A DNA stretch of 8,395 bases from Thermoplasmata archaeon (GTDB taxonomy: Archaea > Thermoplasmatota > E2 > DHVEG-1): the NCBI GenBank assembly GCA_003649715.1, contig QMSS01000062.1:1-8395 (forward strand), given 5' to 3'. The translations under genes and the position numbers were made by a program. The notes beneath the pieces are model-generated. The model was not told the DNA's origin. It saw only the letters and a list, made by a program, of their open reading frames with translations, and ran no database searches. This document shows positions 1-6,502 of the stretch, one piece after another (positions within the stretch are counted from its first letter, which is position 1; each line of letters starts with the position of its first letter).

Positions 1-600
1 ATTTTCTAACCATTCTACTATTTGCTTTAACACAGTATCCCCTCCTATTAGGTGTTAATCCTAGTAGGAGGGATTTAATTTTATCGGATAAGTCTTATGT
101 TGACAGTCTCCTTGTGTTCCAGACCAAGCCTTTTCAGAGCAAATCTATACCATGGTCCCTTATCTACAAGAAGCGATGGTTTGTTTTCGCATTTCTCTAA
201 CATATTTTTAAGAAAGTATATTGCATCAAAAGGAGGTTCTACGATGATACATAAACTGCTAAGATAGATCTATCATCAACATACTATTGCATTCCAGACA
301 CAGATCTCTGGTTGTTCTCTATCTTTAAACTTGGTTTCATCTACCGCTATTAGCTCTCCGGTACCTTCTTTTGTTTACAAATAGCCTCTTTAGCCTGATA
401 TATCTCTCAGCTTCATGAAGAAATGATTCTACGCATCAAATATCTCTCTGACTCTCCTGTAGAAGATACCTGCCGGATAAATTATGACCGATAAAACTTT
501 GATCTCCAAGTTTTTCCCCTTCTAGCAAAAGATTTTTCTTATCCACAATTGACTCCAAAAGCCTATCCAGCAATTTATCCCCTACTAGAGACCCTTATCC
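1..600 (-). pseudogene. Decayed DDE-family transposase (insertion-sequence remnant), cut by the window edge
   Basis: No intact reading frame crosses this stretch, but minus-strand fragments in different frames line up as one broken transposase. From 594 downwards a frame is open to a TGA at 436-438 and then continues to an Arg/Lys-rich stretch ending KRRYR near 358. A shift there leads into ELIAVDETKFK, with the first catalytic-type Asp at 339-341. A further shift near 281 gives VDDRSILAVYVSS, and another near 241 gives PPFDAIYFLKNMLEKC followed by LLVDKGPWYRFALKRLGL, whose second Asp is at 162-164. That frame stops at 81-83. The VDET, VDKGPWYR and FDAIYFLK blocks are typical of the archaeal COG3316/IS6-like DDE transposases; this family assignment is from memory. 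The third catalytic residue (Glu) is not recognisable. The element is inactive by itself, and its other end lies outside the window, so terminal repeats could not be checked. Confidence 0.82.
40..72. repeat. Near-perfect 13-bp inverted repeat (hairpin) inside the transposase remnant
   Basis: Bases 40-52 (CCCTCCTATTAGG) and 60-72 (CCTAGTAGGAGGG) are inverted copies with one mismatch, T48 opposite G64, which can pair as U-G in a plus-strand RNA. The loop is seven bases (53-59). It lies where the C-terminal catalytic part of the transposase should be encoded. It could be a small palindromic insertion, a structure at a deletion join, or a terminator; no T-tract follows directly. Confidence 0.7.
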
Positions 601-831
601 CAAATTAGTTTAGAAAAGTATAATACTAGATTTACTCAAAATGATATCTCCCAGATTAAAAAAGAAAAAAAGATTTTGGAAAAGAATTTTTTATGCCAAA
701 AACACCCAATATAAAAATTGAGGGGAAAAATAGCCAAGAAATATCTTTCAACAAAAAAAAATCATTATTATACACAAAAAATATTATAATACCTGGATGG
801 ATTTGTTGTTTAGGAAAGTATAAAAAAATAG
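601..831. other. A/T-rich intergenic region with promoter-like elements
   Basis: The 231 bases between the transposase remnant and the UbiA gene are rich in A-runs and carry no convincing gene. There are three TATA-like boxes: at 618-625 (GTATAATA), around 782-791 (TATTATAATA) and at 818-825 (GTATAAAA). The first and third sit inside a repeated 17-base block exactly 200 bases apart (608-624 and 808-824, 15 of 17 identical). The only plus-strand ATG frame of note, 641-721, would give 26 very basic residues and is probably chance. Confidence 0.6.
814..826 (+). promoter_or_regulatory. BRE/TATA-like promoter element for the UbiA-family gene
   Basis: GAAAGTATAAAAA has a purine-rich BRE-like half followed by a TATA-like half centred near 821-822. 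Archaeal transcription starts about 25-27 bases downstream, near 848, which is just before the ATG at 853. This favours the 853 start and a leader of only a few bases. A second TATA-like box at about 782-791 would instead suit the ATG at 832, so the assignment is not certain. Confidence 0.5.
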
Positions 832-852
832 ATGAGATGGGTAACCTGGAAG

Positions 853-1842
853 ATGGGGAAAAAGAGGAGTAGTATAAAGGAGTATCTACGTCTGGGGCGT
901 CTTTTTAATGCAGAAATACTGTCATTAATCTTTGTTCTATCATATATGCTGTCCTCTAAAATACATGATGTGGAAATAGATGTTAGAACATTGTCTAGCC
1001 TTTTTGTAGCTGGTATTCTAGCTCATATATGGGGTGCATATAACAATGACAGAATGGATTTAGCTATAGACAAAGATGTTTCCTACTGTTCCCATAAACC
1101 ATTGGTGTCAGGAAGCATCTCTATAGAAGCAGCTAAAAGGATAGAGTTTTTTGTTCTATCTATTTTTATATTCCTGATACTCTACATTTCTCCTAAGATC
1201 TCAACCATGGTATATCTCCTCTGCGCAGTCACACTAGCTTATCTGTATAACAGGTTTAACAAGTCCAACATGTTTATAAACATAGTTGGGCAGATGTATG
1301 CAGGTTTTGCTGTTCTCATTGGTATGTCTGTTGTGGTAGACTTTGACTTTGTTGTTTTTTTATCTGCGCTTGTGATAGGTCTCAATGGAGTGTATTTGAA
1401 CATAGTGGAGGCTGATCTAAAGGACATTAAGGGCGATGTTGTCAACGTGCCGAGAGCTTTAGGTGTGAGGTTTAGAGATGGAAAAGCAGTTAACATCAGA
1501 GGTTTTTATATCCTGAATGAGGGTATAAAACTGTGTATGTTTGTACTGATCCTGTACATACTTTTTTTGGAGAAAGCAGATGGTATGGTTTTTGTATTGG
1601 CATGTGTTTTTTTTGTTCTGAATTTTGCTGTTAGATGTTTTATGTTTCTCAATCTCTCCTCTGATCGTGAGAGGATGAAACCCTATATAGCTGGTCAGGA
1701 GTTGACATCTATACTATTTATTGGTACCATATATATGGTTGTGCTACCGTTTTTACCTATTGTTCTGGTGTTTTTTGTGTTGATATGGTTTTTATTGTGG
1801 AACAAGTTTTTGTGGGGTACCTGTTTTCGTCCACAGGTATAA
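853..1842 (+). CDS. UbiA-family membrane prenyltransferase
   Basis: An integral-membrane enzyme expected to move a polyprenyl group from a diphosphate donor to an acceptor inside the membrane. Both aspartate motifs of the UbiA family are present, numbered from the 853 start: NDRMDLAID with N65, D66, D69 and D73, followed by HKPLVSGSIS, and the second motif EADLKDIKGD with D188, D191 and D195. These bind the Mg-diphosphate of the donor. About eight or nine hydrophobic segments span the 329 residues, as usual for the family. The acceptor cannot be read from the sequence. The SHKPLVSG context differs from the NRPxRPLPSG that I associate with digeranylgeranylglyceryl-phosphate synthase, so a quinone-, haem- or other lipid-type role is equally possible. 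I chose ATG 853 because the best TATA-like box predicts transcription from about 848; ATG 832 would add seven residues (MRWVTWK). Phe is almost always TTT. The gene converges on pyrG. Confidence 0.88.
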   Translation: MGKKRSSIKEYLRLGRLFNAEILSLIFVLSYMLSSKIHDVEIDVRTLSSLFVAGILAHIWGAYNNDRMDLAIDKDVSYCSHKPLVSGSISIEAAKRIEFFVLSIFIFLILYISPKISTMVYLLCAVTLAYLYNRFNKSNMFINIVGQMYAGFAVLIGMSVVVDFDFVVFLSALVIGLNGVYLNIVEADLKDIKGDVVNVPRALGVRFRDGKAVNIRGFYILNEGIKLCMFVLILYILFLEKADGMVFVLACVFFVLNFAVRCFMFLNLSSDRERMKPYIAGQELTSILFIGTIYMVVLPFLPIVLVFFVLIWFLLWNKFLWGTCFRPQV

Positions 1843-1880
1843 AAAAATATGAGTAGCTCCTAGAAGAATTAGGTTTTTTT
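1841..1880. terminator. Bidirectional terminator-like hairpin and T-tracts between the UbiA gene and pyrG
   Basis: A short stem (CCTAG at 1859-1863 with TTAGG at 1869-1873, one G-T pair, five-base loop) is followed on the plus strand by seven T (1874-1880). In the other direction seven A at 1841-1847 give a T-run on the minus strand just beyond pyrG. Archaeal transcription ends mainly at T-tracts, so the 36-base gap between these converging genes can serve both. The pyrG stop codon overlaps the plus-strand T-tract. Confidence 0.55.
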
Positions 1881-3501
1881 ATGATATGTTTTTTTTGGCA
1901 GCCTCTATGAATCCATTAAATAGTGGAGCTGGTTTCATAGGTCTTGATTTGAACTCAGGATGGGATTGTGTTGCAACAAAGTATGGATGATCGGGTAGTT
2001 CCATGAATTCCATTAGTATTCCATCTGGTGATTTCCCGGAGAATATCAGGCCATTTTTTTCTAGTATGTCCACATATTTAGGGTTGACCTCATATCTGTG
2101 ACGATGACGTTCGTAAACCCTGCTTTTTTGGTAAAGATTTCTCACCTTTGTTCCTTTTTTGAGCACCGCGGGGTATGATCCTAGTCGCATGGTTGCGCCA
2201 TATCTGGATTCACGTATGATTTTTATCTGTTCAGGTATGAAGTCTATGACTGGATGTGGTGTTTTTTTGTTTATTTCTGTTGAATGTGCATTTTTTAGAT
2301 TGCATATGTGCCGGGCATATTCTACAACTGCGAGCTGCATTCCTAGACATAGTCCGAGGTATGGTATGTTGTTTTCTCGTGCATACCTTATGGTTGCTAT
2401 TTTTCCATTGATCCCGGAGAGCCCGAATCCTCCTGGTACTATGATACCATCTACCTCATCTAGCATGTCTATTTTTTCAGGTTTTTTTTCAAATAGTTTG
2501 GAGTCAATCCATTTTATCTCTGGATGAAGGTTGTTGTTCCACGCTGCATGTTTTACCGCCTCGATAACTGAGATGTATGAGTCAGAGAGTTTGAAAGATC
2601 CTATGTCGAAGTATTTACCTACAATTCCTATCCTTATTTTTTTCTTTATACTCCTTGTTTTTTTGATGAAATCCCGCCACATACTGAGGTTGTTTCCACG
2701 TGTTTTTAGACCCAGTTTGTCGAGTATTTTTTTAGACAGTTTTTGTTCTTCGAATAGGAGGGGAACAGCATAGACATTGTCTATGTTTGGATCTGAGACA
2801 ACATATTCTTCATGAACATTACAGAACATAGCTATTTTTTCTCTTCTAACATCATCAAGGGGTTCCTCTGTACGTGTTATGATAAAATCAGGCTGTATAC
2901 CTATCTCCCGTAGTAGTTTAACAGAATGCTGCGTTGGTTTTGTTTTTTGTTCACCCAGTGATTTGAGAACTGGAACATAGGTGACATGGACATACAAAAC
3001 ATTGTCTCCCTCCAGCTTCATCTGTCTCACTGCCTCTAAAAAAAGAACGTTTTCATAGTCACCAACAGTTCCACCTATCTCAACAAGCACAAAATCCACA
3101 TCTGTCTCCCTAGCAGGCATTCTTATCCGTCTCTTTATCTCATCTGTAACATGTGGAATCGGCTGCACAGTCTTACCCAGATACTCTCCCTTTCTTTCCT
3201 TCTCAATAACCGCGCTGTAGACCTGACCTGTGGTGATGTTATGATGCTTCGGTATATTTATGTCCAGAAAACGCTCGTAATGACCAAGATCCTGATCAAT
3301 CTCCCCTCCATCCTCTGTAACCCAGACCTCTCCATGCTCCGTTGGACGCAAGGTGCCAGCATCATAGTTGATATATGGATCAATCTTCATAGCAGTAACA
3401 CTATACCCATGAAGCTGCAAAATCTTTCCTATAGAAGCAGTGGTTATACCCTTACCTAAACCAGAAACAACCCCGCCGGTTATAATTATATAATTAGCCA
3501 T
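1879..3501 (-). CDS. pyrG: CTP synthase (glutamine-hydrolysing)
   Basis: Makes CTP from UTP, ATP and glutamine, the last step of de novo pyrimidine nucleotide synthesis, in the cytoplasm. The 540-residue protein is full length for the family. Residues 1-270 are the synthetase domain: TGGVVSGLGKG (8-18) with K17 of the ATP loop, DGGEIDQDLGHYERF (64-78) and VEIGGTVGD (140-148). Residues about 290-540 are a class-I glutamine amidotransferase domain with nucleophile C385 in LGLCLGMQ and H514/E516 in SHPEF. The linker GKYFDIGSFKLSDSY resembles an archaeal form, longer than the bacterial GKYxxxxDAY. The oxyanion-strand motif reads PGGFGLSGINGK, with Ser where PGGFGxRG usually has Arg. I chose ATG 3501; a TTG three codons earlier lies in the same frame. 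No Shine-Dalgarno sequence is visible, and a TTTTAAA box lies about 38 bases upstream. Odd: codon use changes sharply between codons 162 and 180, at no domain boundary. Confidence 0.97.
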   Translation of the reverse strand: MANYIIITGGVVSGLGKGITTASIGKILQLHGYSVTAMKIDPYINYDAGTLRPTEHGEVWVTEDGGEIDQDLGHYERFLDINIPKHHNITTGQVYSAVIEKERKGEYLGKTVQPIPHVTDEIKRRIRMPARETDVDFVLVEIGGTVGDYENVLFLEAVRQMKLEGDNVLYVHVTYVPVLKSLGEQKTKPTQHSVKLLREIGIQPDFIITRTEEPLDDVRREKIAMFCNVHEEYVVSDPNIDNVYAVPLLFEEQKLSKKILDKLGLKTRGNNLSMWRDFIKKTRSIKKKIRIGIVGKYFDIGSFKLSDSYISVIEAVKHAAWNNNLHPEIKWIDSKLFEKKPEKIDMLDEVDGIIVPGGFGLSGINGKIATIRYARENNIPYLGLCLGMQLAVVEYARHICNLKNAHSTEINKKTPHPVIDFIPEQIKIIRESRYGATMRLGSYPAVLKKGTKVRNLYQKSRVYERHRHRYEVNPKYVDILEKNGLIFSGKSPDGILMEFMELPDHPYFVATQSHPEFKSRPMKPAPLFNGFIEAAKKNIS

Positions 3502-3533
3502 CACTATCAACGGGGAAATAGAATAGACTTAAC

Positions 3534-3545
3534 AGTTTAAAATGA
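3534..3545 (-). promoter_or_regulatory. TATA-like promoter of pyrG
   Basis: On the minus strand CATTTTAAACTG is centred near 3539, about 38 bases before the pyrG ATG. The predicted transcript start is near 3513, giving a leader of about 12 bases with no ribosome binding site. The match is to the general archaeal TATA pattern only. Confidence 0.4.
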
Positions 3546-3663
3546 TTTTGGAACAACAAAAAAAATTTGACCATCCTATTATTATTTTGAACATATAGTT
3601 TTTTAAAAAACATAGAAAAAAATGTGGTCGAAGAAAAATACTGAGGAATAAATTGGAGAACAC

Positions 3664-3676
3664 AAAAAGAGAAAAC
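3664..3676 (-). terminator. T-rich termination signal after the 58-residue membrane protein
   Basis: Beyond the TGA at 3697-3699 the minus strand reads TTTTCTCTTTTTG around 3676-3664, a pair of T-tracts of the sort that end archaeal transcripts. No stable stem precedes them. The remaining bases between here and pyrG (to 3502) are A/T-rich, hold a 14-base palindrome (GTTTTTTAAAAAAC, 3598-3611) and show no gene. Confidence 0.35.
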
Positions 3677-3696
3677 GCATTCCTTGTTGTTTTTTT

Positions 3697-3873
3697 TCAA
3701 CTTATAGCACCATAAAAGATTACCCCGCATCCAAACCACGTCATAGAAAGTATATAATACCATGCATTTTGTATACCAAAAACAATACCTAAAGCCAAAG
3801 CCACCCATGGTAGAATAAGAAGGAAAAAAACAAGCAGCAGTTGTTTGAGTGACAACGACAAGTTTATCTCCAT
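3697..3873 (-). CDS. Small hydrophobic membrane protein, 58 residues, unknown function
   Basis: I do not recognise this protein. It begins MEINLSLSLKQLLLVFFLLI and has two likely membrane helices, about residues 9-31 (LKQLLLVFFLL through ALALGIVFGI) and about 36-56 (WYYILSMTW through VIFYGAI), joined by a short loop with NAW. No charged residue follows K10, so orientation is hard to judge. The start is well supported: AAGGAG lies seven bases before the ATG at 3873, by far the best Shine-Dalgarno sequence in the window. Third codon positions are G/T-rich as in its minus-strand neighbours, which supports real coding. It has its own intergenic space on both sides (170 and 195 bases) and so is probably a single-gene transcript. 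A longer frame over the same bases (3494-3877) runs into pyrG and is a shadow. Confidence 0.72.
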   Translation of the reverse strand: MEINLSLSLKQLLLVFFLLILPWVALALGIVFGIQNAWYYILSMTWFGCGVIFYGAIS

Positions 3874-3880
3874 ACACAAA

Positions 3881-3886
3881 CTCCTT
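3881..3886 (-). promoter_or_regulatory. Strong Shine-Dalgarno sequence of the 58-residue protein
   Basis: AAGGAG on the minus strand sits seven bases before the ATG at 3871-3873. It fixes the start of the small gene and is unusual here, since the other genes have no comparable site. A transcript with a leader is implied; a TATA-like TTTTATAC at about 3964-3972 (minus strand) would give a leader of roughly 70 bases. Confidence 0.65.
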
Positions 3887-3996
3887 TTTGTACTCCTAAA
3901 CCCAGAGCAACCTTTTTTGATAGATATGAAGGAAAACCTTTTTCTCCTAATGGAAACATGCTCGTATAAAACATGTATTATTTAAAGTTTAACCAA

Positions 3997-4040
3997 GAAA
4001 AAGAGAAAAAAAGATATGGTATCCTAACAGAAACAAAAAA
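3997..4040 (-). terminator. Cluster of T-tracts after the phosphoesterase gene
   Basis: Just past the TAA at 4044-4046 the minus strand has T-runs of six (4040-4035), seven (4012-4006) and five (4002-3998). Several T-tracts in a row are a common archaeal termination pattern. They separate the phosphoesterase from the small membrane protein downstream. Confidence 0.45.
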
Positions 4041-4043
4041 TTT

Positions 4044-4790
4044 TTATCGGATATCTCTCACTCTACCAAGACATGAACCATCTAAAAGATAGACCTCTGC
4101 ATTTTCCACATCCATGATCCTGACAATAGGACCAAGAAGCTGCTCCTTATTAACCGCTATACCGCCGCATAATGGGTTAAAAGCCGGCATAACAACCACA
4201 TATGGGTCAGCAGCATCAGGATATCTTCTCCTCAGCTGATTGAGAAAAAATCTACCCTTAAGCCAGCATGGCTCAAAAGCCATGTATCCCATCCTATCTC
4301 TCAGCATCACAGTTGGATGAGTATGAGCAACCACTACATACTCACAACCCATAACCTCTGAACTAGGCCATCTATGACCATGCACAAAACCTACACCTCC
4401 AATAACAAAACCATCAGAGGGATGAACCATCACCTTACTTGTAGAACTCATGGAAACTATTTTTTTTATACCACCATCATGATTACCAGGTAACACATGA
4501 ACCACACCATAACGTTGTATTGTCTCAAAAAAACGTTTGACATCAACCCTCTCCTGAGATGTTAAAGAGGGAATATTATGTTTAACATCTCCTAGCAACA
4601 CTATCTCCCTTGGCCGATATTTTCTAAAAAGCGAAAGTAAACGTATTGTCATATCCATTGTCTGCGATGGAACACACAATCCATGCTCCTTAAAATCGTT
4701 TTCAATACCTATATGCAGATCTGCTACAACAAGGATCCTACCATCATCAACAAGAAGAACTGGTTCATCAACAACCGGTTGTATCATCAT
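4044..4790 (-). CDS. Archaeal calcineurin-like metallophosphoesterase (COG1407, SbcD-related family)
   Basis: A two-metal phosphoesterase of 248 residues. All the metal-binding blocks are present in order: DLHIG (D24, H26), GDVKH (D68), GNHDGG (N103, H104), GHRW (H138) and AHTHP (H156, H158). The tail holds MPAFNPLCGGIAVN, which I associate with the archaeal ICC-like family annotated as TIGR00024/COG1407. Family members are related to the SbcD/Mre11 nuclease fold but lack its capping domain. The physiological substrate is not established, and nothing here decides between nuclease and small-molecule phosphatase. The start is ATG 4790; an ATG directly after it at 4787 is equally possible. An in-frame TGA lies eight codons upstream with only an ATT between. 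The start follows nine T (4799-4791) and has no Shine-Dalgarno sequence. The gene lies 46 bases behind the surface-protein gene and may share its transcript. Confidence 0.9.
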   Translation of the reverse strand: MMIQPVVDEPVLLVDDGRILVVADLHIGIENDFKEHGLCVPSQTMDMTIRLLSLFRKYRPREIVLLGDVKHNIPSLTSQERVDVKRFFETIQRYGVVHVLPGNHDGGIKKIVSMSSTSKVMVHPSDGFVIGGVGFVHGHRWPSSEVMGCEYVVVAHTHPTVMLRDRMGYMAFEPCWLKGRFFLNQLRRRYPDAADPYVVVMPAFNPLCGGIAVNKEQLLGPIVRIMDVENAEVYLLDGSCLGRVRDIR

Positions 4791-4836
4791 AAAAAAAAAC
4801 CACGCAATTATTCATCGTCAAAACAATCCTTTTTTT

Positions 4837-6453
4837 TCATCCTACTGGGAAAAAACTGTCGGGCCTCAGCATGGTTAATATGATGTTTATAAAAAGCTGT
4901 ACATAGAATGCAGAAAAAAACCATATGGACAAAACACCTACCCCTTTTCCAATACCTCGACCACCCTTTCCTATCCCCATGATCATCCTAAGTATCGACT
5001 GTATAACAATGCGGATAGGAATAGCCACTATCAGGAAACCCACCGTCCATAGAGATAGCTCCATCAGGACAAACATCGCGGAGAACATAGGCATAGATTG
5101 GGAGAACATCACATCGATAGCACTTATACCAAACTGATAGCTTATCTCTCTATCCATCAGTATAAAAGCAACTATCAGAGCAACAATGTGAAACACCATT
5201 GCAGGTCTCCTAATCTTTTCATCATAAACCTGATTCACCTCCTTTTTAAAAACAAAATGAGATAGTATAAAAAAACCTGCTGCCAACACCCATATACCAA
5301 CAAATGGTAGCGGAAAAGCAACACCGTTTTCACTATCACTTGCCTGAGCAGTATAGAAATGATCACCTAGGAAGATAAGTTTACAGTCACCCACCACAGA
5401 GGCCACATATTCTCCTTCAGTATCAGAAACACGGAGGCTGAGTTCATTGTATCTTATAAAACCAATTTTTGAAAAACTCTGAGGCGTATTGTCAACAGTG
5501 AGTGTATCATTTGTGTCAACAAGTATCCATGCACCGTTAAGCACAGGAGATGCTGCTGATAGGATTGTATCAAAACCTCTTATGCTTCCAGATAAACCGG
5601 ATAAATCTATGTTTCCAAAACCTTTTATGGAAGACTCAACATTTTTTAGAACAGAGGACATATCAATGTGCTCAGAAGACGTGGGATATATAGAGAGATC
5701 TATCACTCGCTCCTCATTTTTTTTTGAGTAAATGGGAAACAGGCTGAAAGATGAGTTTTGTGTGATCGTAAAACTATTATCATCTATGAGAAAAAACTTA
5801 TCATCCAAAGTATCATTCCACAGCACAGCTCCATCAGAACCATAGATCACAGCATGGCTGTCAGCACTTTTATTAGAAAGAGGGATCAACATAGACATGT
5901 TTCCCATGTAGGACATATTAATCTCAGATGTAGCTAGCTCAACTAGGAATGGAATCTCCTCCTCCCATTCATCTAATCTAAAATTTGTCAACACAGAAAT
6001 GGCATACTCCATATATTCTGACTGTAAAGAAATAATTCCATCATCACTACTCCCCAGGAGAAATGGATAATCCCCCGCTGTTATCGTTATATAAACATCT
6101 GAAAAATTGTTTCCATCCATATCAGCTATGTCTCCCAATGACTCTATCGTGATATTCTCCAAAGCACTTGTTTCAACAATAATTACTCTATCAACATCCC
6201 TGAGAATGTTTTCCCCAAATAGTGGAAAAGCATACATCTCACCTGGTAGAAATATGTTTAGCAGTGATGTAACCGGAAAACCATGTATGTTTCCAGAAAG
6301 AATGGTTTTACCTAAAAACACAGATTTTGTGCCCAAATCTACCTTTCCTTTTATATGAGCAGTAGGTGATAGAAGCTGCGCATGTATTAGAGAGGGAGCT
6401 GCTAAGAAAAAGATAAATAAAAACACTGTTACTATCAACACACTTCTGTTCAT
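4837..6453 (-). CDS. Predicted secreted/membrane-anchored surface protein, unknown function
   Basis: I do not recognise the family. Residues 5-25 are a hydrophobic signal peptide, with a plausible cut after SLIHA. About residues 26-378 form a polar, beta-rich-looking domain expected outside the cell, with eight N-x-S/T sites (N100, N116, N179, N185, N194, N213, N233, N315), consistent with archaeal N-glycosylation. The C-terminal 160 residues are mostly hydrophobic: segments near 381-402, 416-433, 456-488 (one long or two helices) and 504-527. A glycine/lysine-rich loop, GIGKGGRGIGKG, lies at 493-504 and is likely cytoplasmic. A single Cys (C357) lies near the end of the outer domain. No catalytic motif stands out, so a sensor, transporter accessory or envelope role are all open. 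The ATG at 6453 is the natural start for the signal peptide. It lies 49 bases beyond nnr; an AAGATAAAAT box at 6480-6471 (minus strand) might give a separate leaderless start. Confidence 0.82.
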   Translation of the reverse strand: MNRSVLIVTVFLFIFFLAAPSLIHAQLLSPTAHIKGKVDLGTKSVFLGKTILSGNIHGFPVTSLLNIFLPGEMYAFPLFGENILRDVDRVIIVETSALENITIESLGDIADMDGNNFSDVYITITAGDYPFLLGSSDDGIISLQSEYMEYAISVLTNFRLDEWEEEIPFLVELATSEINMSYMGNMSMLIPLSNKSADSHAVIYGSDGAVLWNDTLDDKFFLIDDNSFTITQNSSFSLFPIYSKKNEERVIDLSIYPTSSEHIDMSSVLKNVESSIKGFGNIDLSGLSGSIRGFDTILSAASPVLNGAWILVDTNDTLTVDNTPQSFSKIGFIRYNELSLRVSDTEGEYVASVVGDCKLIFLGDHFYTAQASDSENGVAFPLPFVGIWVLAAGFFILSHFVFKKEVNQVYDEKIRRPAMVFHIVALIVAFILMDREISYQFGISAIDVMFSQSMPMFSAMFVLMELSLWTVGFLIVAIPIRIVIQSILRMIMGIGKGGRGIGKGVGVLSIWFFSAFYVQLFINIILTMLRPDSFFPVG

Positions 6454-6502
6454 ACTACTTATCCAAACCCATTTTATCTTTTTTCATCAGAAAAACGTTT
6501 TT

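Noticed and set aside
641..721. A 26-residue, very basic plus-strand frame
   Set aside because: It sits in an A-rich intergenic region that would yield Lys codons by chance. The nearby TATA-like box predicts a transcript start after its ATG, and there is no ribosome site.
2159..2527. A 122-residue plus-strand open frame opposite pyrG
   Set aside because: It lies entirely within the conserved glutaminase domain of PyrG on the other strand and has no recognisable domain.
3598..3611. 14-base perfect palindrome of T6/A6
   Set aside because: Low-complexity palindromes of this kind are expected by chance in A/T-rich spacers, and no second copy or linked element is seen.
3494..3877. A 127-residue minus-strand frame between pyrG and the small membrane protein
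   Set aside because: It overlaps both the start of pyrG and the 58-residue gene in another frame, is rich in Phe and runs of T codons, and has no ribosome site of its own. The AAGGAG spacing fits the 58-residue frame better.
4808..4840. Ten-codon frame (MKKKDCFDDE) overlapping the stop of the surface-protein gene by ATGA
   Set aside because: It is too short to support. The ATGA overlap could suggest coupled translation, but A-rich sequence makes such mini-frames common; a similar one precedes the surface-protein gene at about 6455-6487.
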